Assembly: GCF_019966535.1 (NCBI RefSeq)
Contig: NZ_JAIMID010000002.1
Coordinates: forward strand, 530,311 to 594,310
Reading direction: 5' to 3'
DNA from: Mesobacterium pallidum
GTDB lineage: Bacteria > Pseudomonadota > Alphaproteobacteria > Rhodobacterales > Rhodobacteraceae
Length of the DNA stretch: 64,000 nucleotides
Of the stretch, positions 43,938-52,789 are shown piece after piece (the first letter of the stretch is position 1; each line of letters starts with the position of its first letter). Both the position numbers and the translations under genes were made by a program. The notes beneath the pieces were generated by a model that saw nothing but the letters and a program-made list of their open reading frames with translations, had not been told where the DNA came from and made no database searches.

Positions 43938-46811
43938 ATGACCGCCCGTCCGCACGACCTGCAGACCTGCCGGATTCGCATCGACGGGACCGAGCGCGTG
44001 GTCGCGGCCGGCCTCTCGGTTGCCGCCGCGCTGGCCCAGGCGGGGCAACGGGCGCTGTCCACGGCCCGCAGCGGCGCACCGCGCGGACTGTTCTGCGGCA
44101 TGGGCGCCTGTCACGACTGTCTTGTCACCATCGACGGCCGCACCGGGCAGCGCGCCTGCATGGCCCGCGTGCGGGACGGGATGGAGATCCGCCGCGGCGA
44201 CGCCCTGCCGGACATCCTGTCGCCGGGCCTTACGGACCTCGCGCCGCTGCCTGCGAGCCTGCCGGTCGAGGCGACCGAGCTGGCGGTGATCGGCGGCGGC
44301 CCGGCGGGCCTTGCGGCAGCCGAATGCGCGGCCCGGGCCGGGGTGGCCTGCGTTCTGCTCGACGAACGCCACCTGCCCGGCGGGCAGTATTTCAAGCAGC
44401 CGGCCACCTCCGGGGCCAGCCCGGACGCCCAGTCGCGCGCGGGTGCAGCGCTGATCGATGCCGCCCGCGCGGCAGGGGTGGACCTGCGCGGCGAAACGCT
44501 CGCTTGGGGCGCGTCCCGCGATTCCGACGGGCGCGCGGTGCTCTCCATCCTCGGCCCGCACGGCGCCGCTTACCTGCGCGCGGACATGGTGGTGATCGCC
44601 ACCGGCGCCTATGAGCGCCCCGACCCAATGCCCGGCTGGGACCTGCCCGGCGCGATGACGGCGGGCGCCGCGCAGACCCTGCTCCGCGCCTATGGCACGC
44701 TGCCCGGCCAGCGCATCCTTGTCACCGGCAATGGCCCGCTGAACATCCAGGTCGCCGCCGAGATCCTGCGCCGGGGCGGAGAGGTCGCGGCCGTGGTCGA
44801 GACGGCCCCGCCCCCGATGTCCCGCCCCGCCGCCGCGCTGGACTTGCTGCGCCGCGACCCGGCCCTTGCGCGGCTCGGCCTGCGGCACCTGGCACAGCTG
44901 CGCCGCGCGGGCGTGCCGGTGCATTGGCAAAGCCGGCTGGCCCGGATCGAGGGGCGCGAGGCCGTGACCGGCGCCGTGATCGCGACGCCCGGGGGCGATC
45001 TGCGCATCGAGGCCGATTGCGTGCTGATGGGCGGCAACTTCGCCTCTGACAACACGCTGTCGCGGCTGCTGGGCTGCGCCCATGACATGGCGCGCGGCCA
45101 GTTGGTCGCGCGGCGGGCCCCCGATGGGCAAAGCTCGCAGCCCGATGTCTTCATCATCGGCGAGGTGGCGCAGTTCGGCGGCGCCCAGGTGGCCCAGGCC
45201 GAAGGGCTGCTGGCCGGCCGCGCCGTCGTCGCCAAGCTGCGTGGCAAGGCGCCCGCCGCCCCCGACCTGCGCCGCCGCGACCGGGCGCGCGCCTTCCAGG
45301 CCGCGCTCTGGCGGCTGTTTGCACCGCAGACGGCCCCGGACACGCCCGAGGGCGACACCCTGCTCTGCCGTTGCGAATCCATCACCGCGGGCACGTTGCG
45401 CGCTGCCGCGAATGGCGCCGCGCCCGACCTTGCCACGCTGAAACGCCTGACCCGCAGCGGCATGGGCCGTTGCCAGAGCCGCTACTGCGCCCACCAGGCG
45501 GCGCGGATCGCGGCCGACGACACGCCCGCGTCCGAGGCGACCCGCGCCCTTGCCCCGCAGATGCCGGTGCGGCCGGTGCCGTTGGCCGCGCTGGCGGTGG
45601 AAAAGCCCGAATGGGGCGGCCACAAGCGCGCCCTGCTGCCCGAGCGCGCGCCCCTGCGCGGCGATCCGCTGGGCCGCGACAAGACCGACGTGGCGGTGAT
45701 CGGCGCCGGGATCGTCGGTGTCTCGACCGCGCTGTTTCTTGCGCGGCAAGGGGCCGAGGTCACGCTGATCGAGCACGGCCGCGCCAATTCCGTCGCCTCG
45801 GGCGGCAACGCGGGCAGCCTGCATGCGCAGCTTCTGTCCTTCGACCACGGCGCCCGGGCCGAGGGCGGCGGCGGCCCCGCCGCGCGCACCCTGCCCTTGC
45901 AGGCCGAAAGCATCGCGCTTTGGGGCCAGCTACAGACCGAGCTCAGCGCGGATTTCGAGATGAAGGTGACCGGCGGGCTGATGGTCGCGGAAACCGAGGC
46001 CCACCTGCGGTTCCTCGAGGCCAAGACCGCCGTGGAACGCGCCGTCGGGATCGAGGCGCATGTCATCGACGCGGCCGAGCTGGCGCGGCGCGAACCCGCG
46101 CTCGACCCCCGTTTCGTCGGCGCGGCCTGGTGCCCGCAGGAAGGCAAGATCAACCCGCTGATCGCCACGCAGCAGCTGCTGGCCGAGGCGCTGCGCCTGG
46201 GCGTCCGGCTCGAGGATCGCACCACGCTGCAGGCGATGGAGCATGGCCCGGACGGCTTTACCCTGCACACCGCGCGCGGGCCGCTCACCGCCCGGCGCGT
46301 GGTCAATGCGGCCGGCGCCTTTGCCGCGCCCGTGGGCCGGATGCTGGGCTGCGAGGTCCCGGTCTTCGGCGCCCCGCTGCAGATGGTCGTGACCGAGGCG
46401 GCGGCCCCCGCGATCACCGCGCTGGTCGCCCATGCCGACCGGCACCTGACGCTGAAACAGGCCAGCAACGGCAATTTCATCATTGGCGGCGGCTGGACGG
46501 CGGGGCTCGACCCCGTGCATCAGCACCCTCGGCCGCTGCCCGAGAGCCTCGAAGGCAACCTTTGGGTCGCGCAGCATGTCGTGCCGGGGCTGCGCAAGCT
46601 GCACGTGATCCGGTCCTGGGCCGCGATGAACATCAACATCGACGGCGCGCCGATCCTGGGCGAGGACCCGCGCCAGCCGGGGCTGTTCCACGCCGCGACC
46701 TCGAACGGCTACACGCTGGGCCCGCTGATGGGTCAGCTCACCGCCGCGCTTGTCACCGGCCACGACACGGGGCGCGACCTCGCCCCGTTCTCGCTGGCCC
46801 GCTTCAACTGA
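43938..46811 (+). CDS. Triple-fusion amine/imino-acid dehydrogenase (HcnA-HcnB-HcnC modules in one chain)
   Basis: A 957-residue protein joining three modules usually encoded separately in HcnABC, opine oxidase and D-hydroxyproline dehydrogenase complexes. Module 1 (about 8-95): a [2Fe-2S] domain with Cys at 53, 58, 61 and 74. Module 2 (about 112-530): a pyridine-nucleotide-disulfide-type FAD domain with GGGPAG at 119-124, a second nucleotide-binding GNGPLN near 265 and a BFD-like Fe-S motif (CRC at 477-479, CQSRYC at 512-517). Module 3 (about 583-957): a DAO-type FAD oxidoreductase with VIGAGIVG at about 587-594. Linker 530-580 is Pro-rich. It likely oxidises an amine or imino acid in module 3 and passes electrons through the Fe-S/FAD modules. 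It lies 9 bp after the DapA gene and 20 bp before the hydantoinase gene. Confidence 0.92.
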   Translation: MTARPHDLQTCRIRIDGTERVVAAGLSVAAALAQAGQRALSTARSGAPRGLFCGMGACHDCLVTIDGRTGQRACMARVRDGMEIRRGDALPDILSPGLTDLAPLPASLPVEATELAVIGGGPAGLAAAECAARAGVACVLLDERHLPGGQYFKQPATSGASPDAQSRAGAALIDAARAAGVDLRGETLAWGASRDSDGRAVLSILGPHGAAYLRADMVVIATGAYERPDPMPGWDLPGAMTAGAAQTLLRAYGTLPGQRILVTGNGPLNIQVAAEILRRGGEVAAVVETAPPPMSRPAAALDLLRRDPALARLGLRHLAQLRRAGVPVHWQSRLARIEGREAVTGAVIATPGGDLRIEADCVLMGGNFASDNTLSRLLGCAHDMARGQLVARRAPDGQSSQPDVFIIGEVAQFGGAQVAQAEGLLAGRAVVAKLRGKAPAAPDLRRRDRARAFQAALWRLFAPQTAPDTPEGDTLLCRCESITAGTLRAAANGAAPDLATLKRLTRSGMGRCQSRYCAHQAARIAADDTPASEATRALAPQMPVRPVPLAALAVEKPEWGGHKRALLPERAPLRGDPLGRDKTDVAVIGAGIVGVSTALFLARQGAEVTLIEHGRANSVASGGNAGSLHAQLLSFDHGARAEGGGGPAARTLPLQAESIALWGQLQTELSADFEMKVTGGLMVAETEAHLRFLEAKTAVERAVGIEAHVIDAAELARREPALDPRFVGAAWCPQEGKINPLIATQQLLAEALRLGVRLEDRTTLQAMEHGPDGFTLHTARGPLTARRVVNAAGAFAAPVGRMLGCEVPVFGAPLQMVVTEAAAPAITALVAHADRHLTLKQASNGNFIIGGGWTAGLDPVHQHPRPLPESLEGNLWVAQHVVPGLRKLHVIRSWAAMNINIDGAPILGEDPRQPGLFHAATSNGYTLGPLMGQLTAALVTGHDTGRDLAPFSLARFN

Positions 46812-46831
46812 TCCCAACGAACGAGACCCGG

Positions 46832-48244
46832 ATGGAGACCTTCGACCTCATCATCGCCAATGGCACGGTTGCGACCGCCGCCGACGTGTTCACCGCCGAT
46901 ATCGGCATTCGCGGCGGCAAGATCGTGCAGATCGGCCAACAGCTGACCGGCGCCACCCGCACCCTGGACGCGACCGGCAAGTACGTGCTGCCCGGCGGCA
47001 TCGACAGTCACGTGCACCTCAGCCAGCCGCAGGGCGGCGGCGCGGTGATCGCGGACGATTTCGAAAGCGGCACTCGCTCGGCGCTGTTCGGCGGCAACAC
47101 CACGGTGCTGCCCTTCTGCCTGCAGGAAAAGGGCGTGCCGATCCGTGAAACACTCAAGGATTACCACGCCCAGGCCGAAGGGGAATGCTACACCGATGTC
47201 AGCTTTCACCTGATCGTGTCGGACCCGACCGAGCAGCTGATCGGCCAGGACCTGCCGGCGCTGATCGCGGACGGCTATGCCTCGCTCAAGGTGTTCATGA
47301 CCTACGAGGACCTGCGCCTCAGCGACGGAGAGATCCTGCAGACGCTCGACACCGCCCGCGCCCATGGCGCCACGGTCATGATCCATTGCGAGAACGAGGA
47401 CGCGATCCGGTTCCTGATCGACAAGCACGAGCTGGCCGGAGAGATCGCCCCCCGCGCCCATGCCGCCACCCGCCCCGTCGCGGTCGAGCGCGAGGCGACG
47501 CACCGCGCCATCTCGCTGGCCGAGATCGCGGATGTGCCCATCGTCATCGTCCACGTCTCGAACGGCCAGTCGATCGAAGAGATCGCCCGCGGCCGCGCGC
47601 GCGGGCTCAAGATCATCGGCGAGACCTGCCCGCAATACCTGACCCTGACCGCCAAGGACCTCGAGGGCATGGATTGGGAGGGCGCCAAATACGTCTGCTC
47701 TCCCCCGCCGCGCGACGAAGCGGCGCAGGCGGAATGCTGGACCGGGCTCGAGAACGGGACCTTCGACCTGTTCTCGTCCGACCACTGCCCGTTCCGCTAC
47801 GACGACGACCGCGGCAAGTTGACCCCGCTGGGGCGCAAGAACTTCCGCCACATACCCAATGGCATTCCGGGGGTCGAGACGCGGCTGCCGATCCTCTTCA
47901 GCCAGGGGGTCATGGCCGGGCGCATCTCGCTTGAGCGCTTCGTGGCGCTGACGGCGACCAACCATGCGCGGACCTACGGGCTTTATCCCCAGAAGGGCAC
48001 CATCGCCATCGGCTCGGATGCCGACATCACCATCTGGGACCCCGAGGCGCGGCGCACCATCCGCCACGCCGACCTGCACGACGCCTGCGACTACACCCCT
48101 TACGAGGGGATCGAGGTGACCGGCTGGCCCGAAACCGTCGTGCTGAACGGCGCCGTGGTCATCGACCGGGGCGTGTTGACCGGCACCAAGGGCCAGGGCC
48201 GCTACTGCCCGGCCACTCCCAAGAAAACCCCTGCAAATACCTGA
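46832..48244 (+). CDS. hydA: Dihydropyrimidinase / D-hydantoinase family enzyme
   Basis: A 470-residue cyclic amidohydrolase. Metal site: HVH in GGIDSHVHL, the likely carboxylated Lys in ASLKVFMTYE, His in MIHCENED and IVHVSNGQ, and Asp in SSDHCPF. YLTLTAKDLEG and KYVCSPPPR are typical of dihydropyrimidinases/hydantoinases. It hydrolyses dihydropyrimidines or 5-substituted hydantoins to N-carbamoyl acids in the family. Together with HyuAB in the other arm the island has two distinct ring-opening enzymes; no N-carbamoylase of the usual type is present, unless the amidohydrolase serves. Confidence 0.92.
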   Translation: METFDLIIANGTVATAADVFTADIGIRGGKIVQIGQQLTGATRTLDATGKYVLPGGIDSHVHLSQPQGGGAVIADDFESGTRSALFGGNTTVLPFCLQEKGVPIRETLKDYHAQAEGECYTDVSFHLIVSDPTEQLIGQDLPALIADGYASLKVFMTYEDLRLSDGEILQTLDTARAHGATVMIHCENEDAIRFLIDKHELAGEIAPRAHAATRPVAVEREATHRAISLAEIADVPIVIVHVSNGQSIEEIARGRARGLKIIGETCPQYLTLTAKDLEGMDWEGAKYVCSPPPRDEAAQAECWTGLENGTFDLFSSDHCPFRYDDDRGKLTPLGRKNFRHIPNGIPGVETRLPILFSQGVMAGRISLERFVALTATNHARTYGLYPQKGTIAIGSDADITIWDPEARRTIRHADLHDACDYTPYEGIEVTGWPETVVLNGAVVIDRGVLTGTKGQGRYCPATPKKTPANT

Positions 48245-48251
48245 GGACACA

Positions 48252-48668
48252 ATGACAAAAGCCCTGAAGATCACCGCCGGCGGCATCACCTTCGACGCCG
48301 TCCTGGAAACCGAAATGGCGCCGAAAACATCCGCCGCCATGCTGAGCCGCCTGCCCTACCGCAGCCAGGTCGTCCACGTCCGCTGGTCGGGCGAAGGCGT
48401 CTGGGTCCCCTTGGGCGAAGAAGACTGGGGCCTCGGCTACGAGAACCACACCAGCCACCCCGCGCCCGGCCACATGATCCTGTATCCCGGAGGCATCTCG
48501 GAAACCGAGATCCTGCTGGCCTATGGCGGCGTGGATTTCTCGTCCAAGATGGGGCAGCTGGCCGGCAACCATTTCATCACGATCACCTCGAACCTCGACA
48601 AGCTGCCCGAGCTGGGACACGGCTGCCTGTGGAAAGGCGCGCAGGACATCGTGATCGAACTGGCCTGA
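48252..48668 (+). CDS. DUF3830 cyclophilin-like protein
   Basis: A 138-residue small beta-rich protein of the DUF3830 family, which has a cyclophilin-like fold; FDAVLETEMAPKTSAAMLSRLPYRSQVVHVRWSGEGVW and GHMILYPGGISETEILLAYGG show the family pattern in overlapping pieces. Members are often found beside hydantoinase, DapA-type and ABC transporter genes, but their activity is unknown. It follows the hydantoinase by 7 bp and is the last gene of the right arm, before two strong hairpins. Confidence 0.85.
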   Translation: MTKALKITAGGITFDAVLETEMAPKTSAAMLSRLPYRSQVVHVRWSGEGVWVPLGEEDWGLGYENHTSHPAPGHMILYPGGISETEILLAYGGVDFSSKMGQLAGNHFITITSNLDKLPELGHGCLWKGAQDIVIELA

Positions 48669-48686
48669 GACCGGCCGCGTGACACC

Positions 48687-48752
48687 GGGGCGTGGCGGCG
48701 TTGGTCCCTCGCCGCGCCCCTCCGGCCCGGGCGGCTGACACGTCCGCCCGGG
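48687..48752. terminator. Two hairpins between the island and truA
   Basis: The first has 11-bp arms at 48687-48697 and 48710-48720, with one G-T pair. The second has 9-bp arms CCCGGGCGG (48726-48734) and CCGCCCGGG (48744-48752). They lie between convergent genes and lack T-runs. They probably mark the end of the right-arm transcript and of truA. Confidence 0.6.
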
Positions 48753-48779
48753 ACCTGACGCTGCCAGGACCCCCATGGG

Positions 48780-49550
48780 TCAGATGGCAAAGGGATCCTC
48801 GGGATAGACCACCCCGGTCAGGTACAGCCCCTGCGGCGGGCAGACAGGCCCGCAGGCGGCGCGGTCCTTGGCCTCGAGCGCCGCGCGCACGTCCTCCGGC
48901 GCCCAGGCGCCCGTTCCGACCCGTTCCAGCGTGCCGACGATGGACCGCACCTGGTTGTGCAGGAAGCTGCGGGCGCGCAGGAAGAACCGGATCTCGGGGC
49001 CGGAAAACCCCTCCACCTCGGTGACCGTGATCTCGTCCAGCGTCTTGACCGGGCTCGCCGCCTGGCAGATCGACGACCGGAAGGTGGTGAAGTCGTGGTG
49101 CCCCACGAGCTGCGCCGCGCCCTGTCGCATCAGCTCGGCATCCAGGGGCTGTTTCACCTGCCAGACCAGCCCGTCCTCCAGCGTCGCCGGCGCGCGGCGC
49201 ATGAGCAGGCGGAAGGTATACTGCCGCTCGATGGCCGAGAACCGGGCGTGCCAATCGTCGGTGACTTGCGCGCAGGCGGTGATCGCCACCGGCGCGGGTT
49301 TCAAGTGAAAGTTCAGCGCCTCGGACAGACGGAACGGGTCCCAGTCCCGCGCCATGTCGCATTGCGCCACCTGCCCCGTCGCATGCACCCCCGCATCCGT
49401 CCGCCCCGCCGCCGCGATGGTGTGATCGCGCGGCTCGAGCTTTGCCAGCGCGGCCTCGATGGCAGCCTGGACCGAAGCGTGCTCGGCCTGGCGCTGCCAC
49501 CCGGAGAAGGGCGCGCCGTGGTATTCGACCTTGAGGGCATAGCGGTGCAT
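48780..49550 (-). CDS. truA: tRNA pseudouridine(38-40) synthase
   Basis: A 256-residue enzyme that makes pseudouridine at positions 38-40 of tRNA anticodon arms. It has the catalytic Asp in [16 protein letters not shown], the start [19 protein letters not shown] and the conserved [17 protein letters not shown] segment. It is divergent from hrpB (102 bp). Confidence 0.97.
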   Translation of the reverse strand: MHRYALKVEYHGAPFSGWQRQAEHASVQAAIEAALAKLEPRDHTIAAAGRTDAGVHATGQVAQCDMARDWDPFRLSEALNFHLKPAPVAITACAQVTDDWHARFSAIERQYTFRLLMRRAPATLEDGLVWQVKQPLDAELMRQGAAQLVGHHDFTTFRSSICQAASPVKTLDEITVTEVEGFSGPEIRFFLRARSFLHNQVRSIVGTLERVGTGAWAPEDVRAALEAKDRAACGPVCPPQGLYLTGVVYPEDPFAI

Positions 49551-49652
49551 GGCCGCCGGTTAGCCGGGGCGGCGCGGCTTGGCAAGCCCCGCTTGCCGGC
49601 CGCGCAGCGGGTCCGTCTTGCCGCGTCCGCGGCGGGTCGGTACATCGGCCCC

Positions 49653-52073
49653 ATGCGCCTGCCCATCGACGATGCCCTGCCCGAGTTGATTGCCGTTCTC
49701 AAGGACGGCACGCGCGCCGTGCTGCAGGCCCCGCCCGGTGCGGGCAAGACCACCAGGGTACCGCTGGCTCTGATGGAGATCGTCACCGGCCGCATCGTCA
49801 TGCTCGAACCCCGCCGACTTGCTGCGCGGGCCGCGGCGGAGCGGCTGGCCGAAAGCCTGGGCGAGCCCGTCGGCCAAAGCGTCGGCTACCGCATCCGGGG
49901 CGAAAGCAAGCCGGGTACCCGCATCGAAGTCGTAACCGAAGGCATCCTGACCCGGATGCTGCAAACCGACCCCGAACTGCCGGGCGTCGGCTGCGTGATC
50001 TTCGACGAATTCCACGAACGCTCGCTGAACGCCGACCTCGGGCTGGCGCTTTGCCTCGAAGTGACCGAGGCGCTGCGGGACGATCTGAAACTGCTCGCCA
50101 TGTCCGCCACGCTGGACGCGGGGCCCGTGGCCGAGCTCATGTCGGCGCCCATCGTGACCTCGGAAGGGCGCGCCTTTCCGGTGGATATCCGTCATAGCGA
50201 CACGCCCCTCGGCAAGCGGCGGCTGGAGGAGGCGACGGCAGACCTCGTCGCGCAAGCGGTCAGCGAAACGACAGGCGGCGTGCTGGTCTTCCTGCCCGGC
50301 GAGGGCGAGATCCGCCGCGTCGAGGCCCTGCTGAAACCCCGCCTGCCCGCCGATTGCCACCTCCGCCCCCTCTTCGGCGCCATGGACTTCGCCGCGCAGC
50401 GCGCCGCGATCCGCCCCGCGACCGAGGGGCGCAAGGTGGTGCTGGCCACGTCCATTGCCGAGACCTCGCTGACCATCGAAGACATCCGCGTGGTGGTCGA
50501 CGCAGGCCGGGCCCGCCGGGCCCGGTTCGACCCGTCCTCGGGCATGGCGCGGCTGGTGACAGAGCGTGTGACCAAGGCCGAGGCGACCCAGCGCACGGGC
50601 CGCGCCGGCCGCGTGGCGGAGGGCACCTGCTACCGCCTCTGGACCCGCGGCGAAGAAGGCGCGCTCGCCCCTTTCCCGCCGGCCGAGATCGAGACGGCGG
50701 ACCTTGCCGGCCTCGCGCTGGAACTGGCGCAATGGGGGGCCACGCCCGAGGCGCTGCCCTTCCTGACCCCGCCCAATCCCGGCGCCTATGCCGAGGCGCA
50801 GGCGCTGCTGACGATGCTGGGCGCGCTGGACCATACGCAGCGCATCACCCCGCGCGGCAAGCGGCTGGCGCGGCTGCCGCTGCATCCGCGCCTTGCCGCC
50901 ATGCTCGACAGCGCAGGCCGGGCCGCCGCGCCGCTGGCCGCGCTGCTGGCCGACCGCGACCCGCTGCCGCGCGGCGCGCCGGTGGACCTGTCGCTGCGGC
51001 TCGAGGCGCTGCGCGACCCGCGCCGCTTTGCCGACACGCGCCCCTGGCAGCCCAATCGCGGCGCCATAGAGCGCATCAAGGCCGAGGCGAAGCGCCTCGG
51101 GCGCATGGCTGACGACAAGCCTGCACTGGACCCGGCCGAGATGGCCGCCCTCGCCTATCCCGACCGCATCGGGCAGCGCCGCAAGGGCGACCATCCGCGC
51201 CATGTCCTGTCGGGCGGCAAGGGCGCCGTGCTGCCCGAGGGCGATCCACTGGTGAACGCCGGGTTCCTCGTCGCCACCGACCTCGACGGCGACCCGCGCG
51301 AGGCCAGGATCCGGCAGGCGGCGCAGATCACCCTTGGCGAGATCCGGGCGCTGTTCCCGGACGAGATCCAATGGGTCGACAGCTGCACCTGGTCGAAACG
51401 CGAACGCCGCGTGGTGTCGCGCCAGCAGGAACGGCTGGGCGCCATCGTGCTCGACGACCGGATCTGGAAGGACGTGCCCCGGGACGCCGTCGCCCGCGCC
51501 ATGCTGGACGGGGTGCGCGACCTGGGCCTGCGCCTCACCGACGCGGCCGAGCGGTTCCGCGCCCGCGTCGCACTGGTCCGCGACACGCGCCCCGACCTGC
51601 CCGACATGTCCGACGCCGCGCTGCTGGACCGGCTCGAAGACTGGCTGTTGCCCTACCTTGCAGGCGTCAAGACGGATGCGCAATGGAAGACCTTCGACCC
51701 CCTGCCCGCCCTGCGCGCCATGCTGGACTGGGACCAGATGCAGGCGCTGGATGCCGCCGCACCGGCGCATTTCACCACCCCGCTGGGCCGCAAGATCCCC
51801 ATCGACTATTCCGGCGAACACCCGGAAATCACCCTGCGCCTGCAAGAGATGTTCGGCCAGACCACCCACCCCACGGTGGGCCGCACCCCGCTGCGCGTGA
51901 CCCTGCTGTCGCCGGGGCAGAAGCCGGTGCAGACCACGCTCGATATTCCCGGCTTCTGGGCCTCGTCCTATGCCGACGTGCGCAAGGACATGCGCGGGCG
52001 CTACCCCCGGCACCCCTGGCCCGAGGACCCGACCCAGGCCGACCCGACCCTGCGCGCCAAGCCGCGAGGCTGA
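49653..52073 (+). CDS. hrpB: ATP-dependent helicase HrpB
   Basis: An 806-residue DEAH-box helicase. Motif I APPGAGKTTRVPLAL, Ia LEPRRLAAR, II IFDEFHERSLNADL (DEFH), III MSATLD, IV VLVFLPGEGEIRR, V TSIAETSLTIEDIRVVVD and VI QRTGRAGR. The C-terminal HrpB domain (about 670-800: FTTPLGRKIPIDY, GQTTHPTVG, WASSYADVRKDMRGRYPRHPW in pieces) distinguishes it from HrpA. Its cellular role is poorly known; an RNA helicase role is usually assumed. The ATG at 49653 is just before the conserved LPIDDALPEL. Confidence 0.96.
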   Translation: MRLPIDDALPELIAVLKDGTRAVLQAPPGAGKTTRVPLALMEIVTGRIVMLEPRRLAARAAAERLAESLGEPVGQSVGYRIRGESKPGTRIEVVTEGILTRMLQTDPELPGVGCVIFDEFHERSLNADLGLALCLEVTEALRDDLKLLAMSATLDAGPVAELMSAPIVTSEGRAFPVDIRHSDTPLGKRRLEEATADLVAQAVSETTGGVLVFLPGEGEIRRVEALLKPRLPADCHLRPLFGAMDFAAQRAAIRPATEGRKVVLATSIAETSLTIEDIRVVVDAGRARRARFDPSSGMARLVTERVTKAEATQRTGRAGRVAEGTCYRLWTRGEEGALAPFPPAEIETADLAGLALELAQWGATPEALPFLTPPNPGAYAEAQALLTMLGALDHTQRITPRGKRLARLPLHPRLAAMLDSAGRAAAPLAALLADRDPLPRGAPVDLSLRLEALRDPRRFADTRPWQPNRGAIERIKAEAKRLGRMADDKPALDPAEMAALAYPDRIGQRRKGDHPRHVLSGGKGAVLPEGDPLVNAGFLVATDLDGDPREARIRQAAQITLGEIRALFPDEIQWVDSCTWSKRERRVVSRQQERLGAIVLDDRIWKDVPRDAVARAMLDGVRDLGLRLTDAAERFRARVALVRDTRPDLPDMSDAALLDRLEDWLLPYLAGVKTDAQWKTFDPLPALRAMLDWDQMQALDAAAPAHFTTPLGRKIPIDYSGEHPEITLRLQEMFGQTTHPTVGRTPLRVTLLSPGQKPVQTTLDIPGFWASSYADVRKDMRGRYPRHPWPEDPTQADPTLRAKPRG

Positions 52074-52193
52074 CGCCGGTTTTTCGGGCAGGGTTCGCGA
52101 CCCGTTGCCGCCGGATTCACCGGTCATTTGCCTTTTCCGTGCAAACGTCCTAAAAGTTTCGTCACAAAGAAGAAAAGGCAGGCATCCGTTTTC

Positions 52194-52679
52194 ATGGTTC
52201 CCACATTGTCCCGCGCCTGGACCAACCTGGTTCAGCCGATCCTTTCCCGACCGCGCCGCATCCAGGTGGCCGCGCTATGCCTGCGCGACGGGACGGCCGG
52301 GAAAGAGGTCCTGCTGATCACCAGCCGCGAGACGAAACGCTGGGTGCTGCCCAAGGGCTGGCCCATGGCGGGGACCGACGGGCCCGGCTCGGCCGCGCAG
52401 GAAGCCTGGGAAGAGGCCGGCGCGCGCTGCAAGTACAAGGGGCGGGAGCCGGTCGGAAGCTACACTTACGGCAAGCGGCTGCGCGGCGGGCTGGTCATCC
52501 CGGTCGAGACGCTGGTCTACCGCATGCAGGTCGAGGACCTGGAGCGCGACTACCCCGAGGTCGGCCAGCGTGACCGCCGCTGGGTGCCCGTGGAAGAGGC
52601 GGCCGATCTCGTGCACGAACCGGGCCTCAAGACGCTGCTGCTGGACCTGGCCGGGGACGCGGACGGCACCGCCGCCTGA
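52194..52679 (+). CDS. Nudix hydrolase
   Basis: A 161-residue Nudix-fold protein. The Nudix box region is GTDGPGSAAQEAWEEAGA, with EAWEEAG matching the metal-binding helix and Gln in place of the usual Arg. It follows WVLPKGWPMAG, as in DIPP-type (diphosphoinositol/diadenosine polyphosphate) Nudix proteins of alphaproteobacteria. The start at 52194 is favoured over an upstream in-frame ATG at 52128 by family length, although AAGGCAGGCATCC is only a fair ribosome-binding site. It lies 120 bp after hrpB. Confidence 0.88.
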   Translation: MVPTLSRAWTNLVQPILSRPRRIQVAALCLRDGTAGKEVLLITSRETKRWVLPKGWPMAGTDGPGSAAQEAWEEAGARCKYKGREPVGSYTYGKRLRGGLVIPVETLVYRMQVEDLERDYPEVGQRDRRWVPVEEAADLVHEPGLKTLLLDLAGDADGTAA

Positions 52680-52701
52680 CCCTGTGCGCCCTGCGCCGCA
52701 C

Positions 52702-52719
52702 ATGACGGTTTTATGACAG
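52702..52719. promoter_or_regulatory. Pho box (PhoB site), reversed relative to the PiT gene
   Basis: On the minus strand the sequence reads CTGTCAT-AAAA-CCGTCAT, which fits the PhoB consensus of two 7-bp direct repeats 4 bp apart with one mismatch. It lies 71 bp upstream of the PiT gene but points away from it. PhoB represses low-affinity pit genes in some rhizobia, so reversed orientation may reflect repression rather than activation; this is inference. Confidence 0.7.
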
Positions 52720-52789
52720 GATAATTTGCCCTTCGGGGTTCGCTCTGCTACCTCCCCGCCAACTTGGCCCAAGGGGGGAGCCGCGCCAG

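Noticed and set aside
43035..45848. 937-codon antisense open frame over the DapA gene and the fusion dehydrogenase
   Set aside because: The product is Arg/His/Gly/Ala-rich without any domain, and the plus strand carries intact catalytic motifs throughout.
49560..52127. 855-codon antisense open frame over hrpB
   Set aside because: Same composition bias; all DEAH helicase motifs are on the plus strand.
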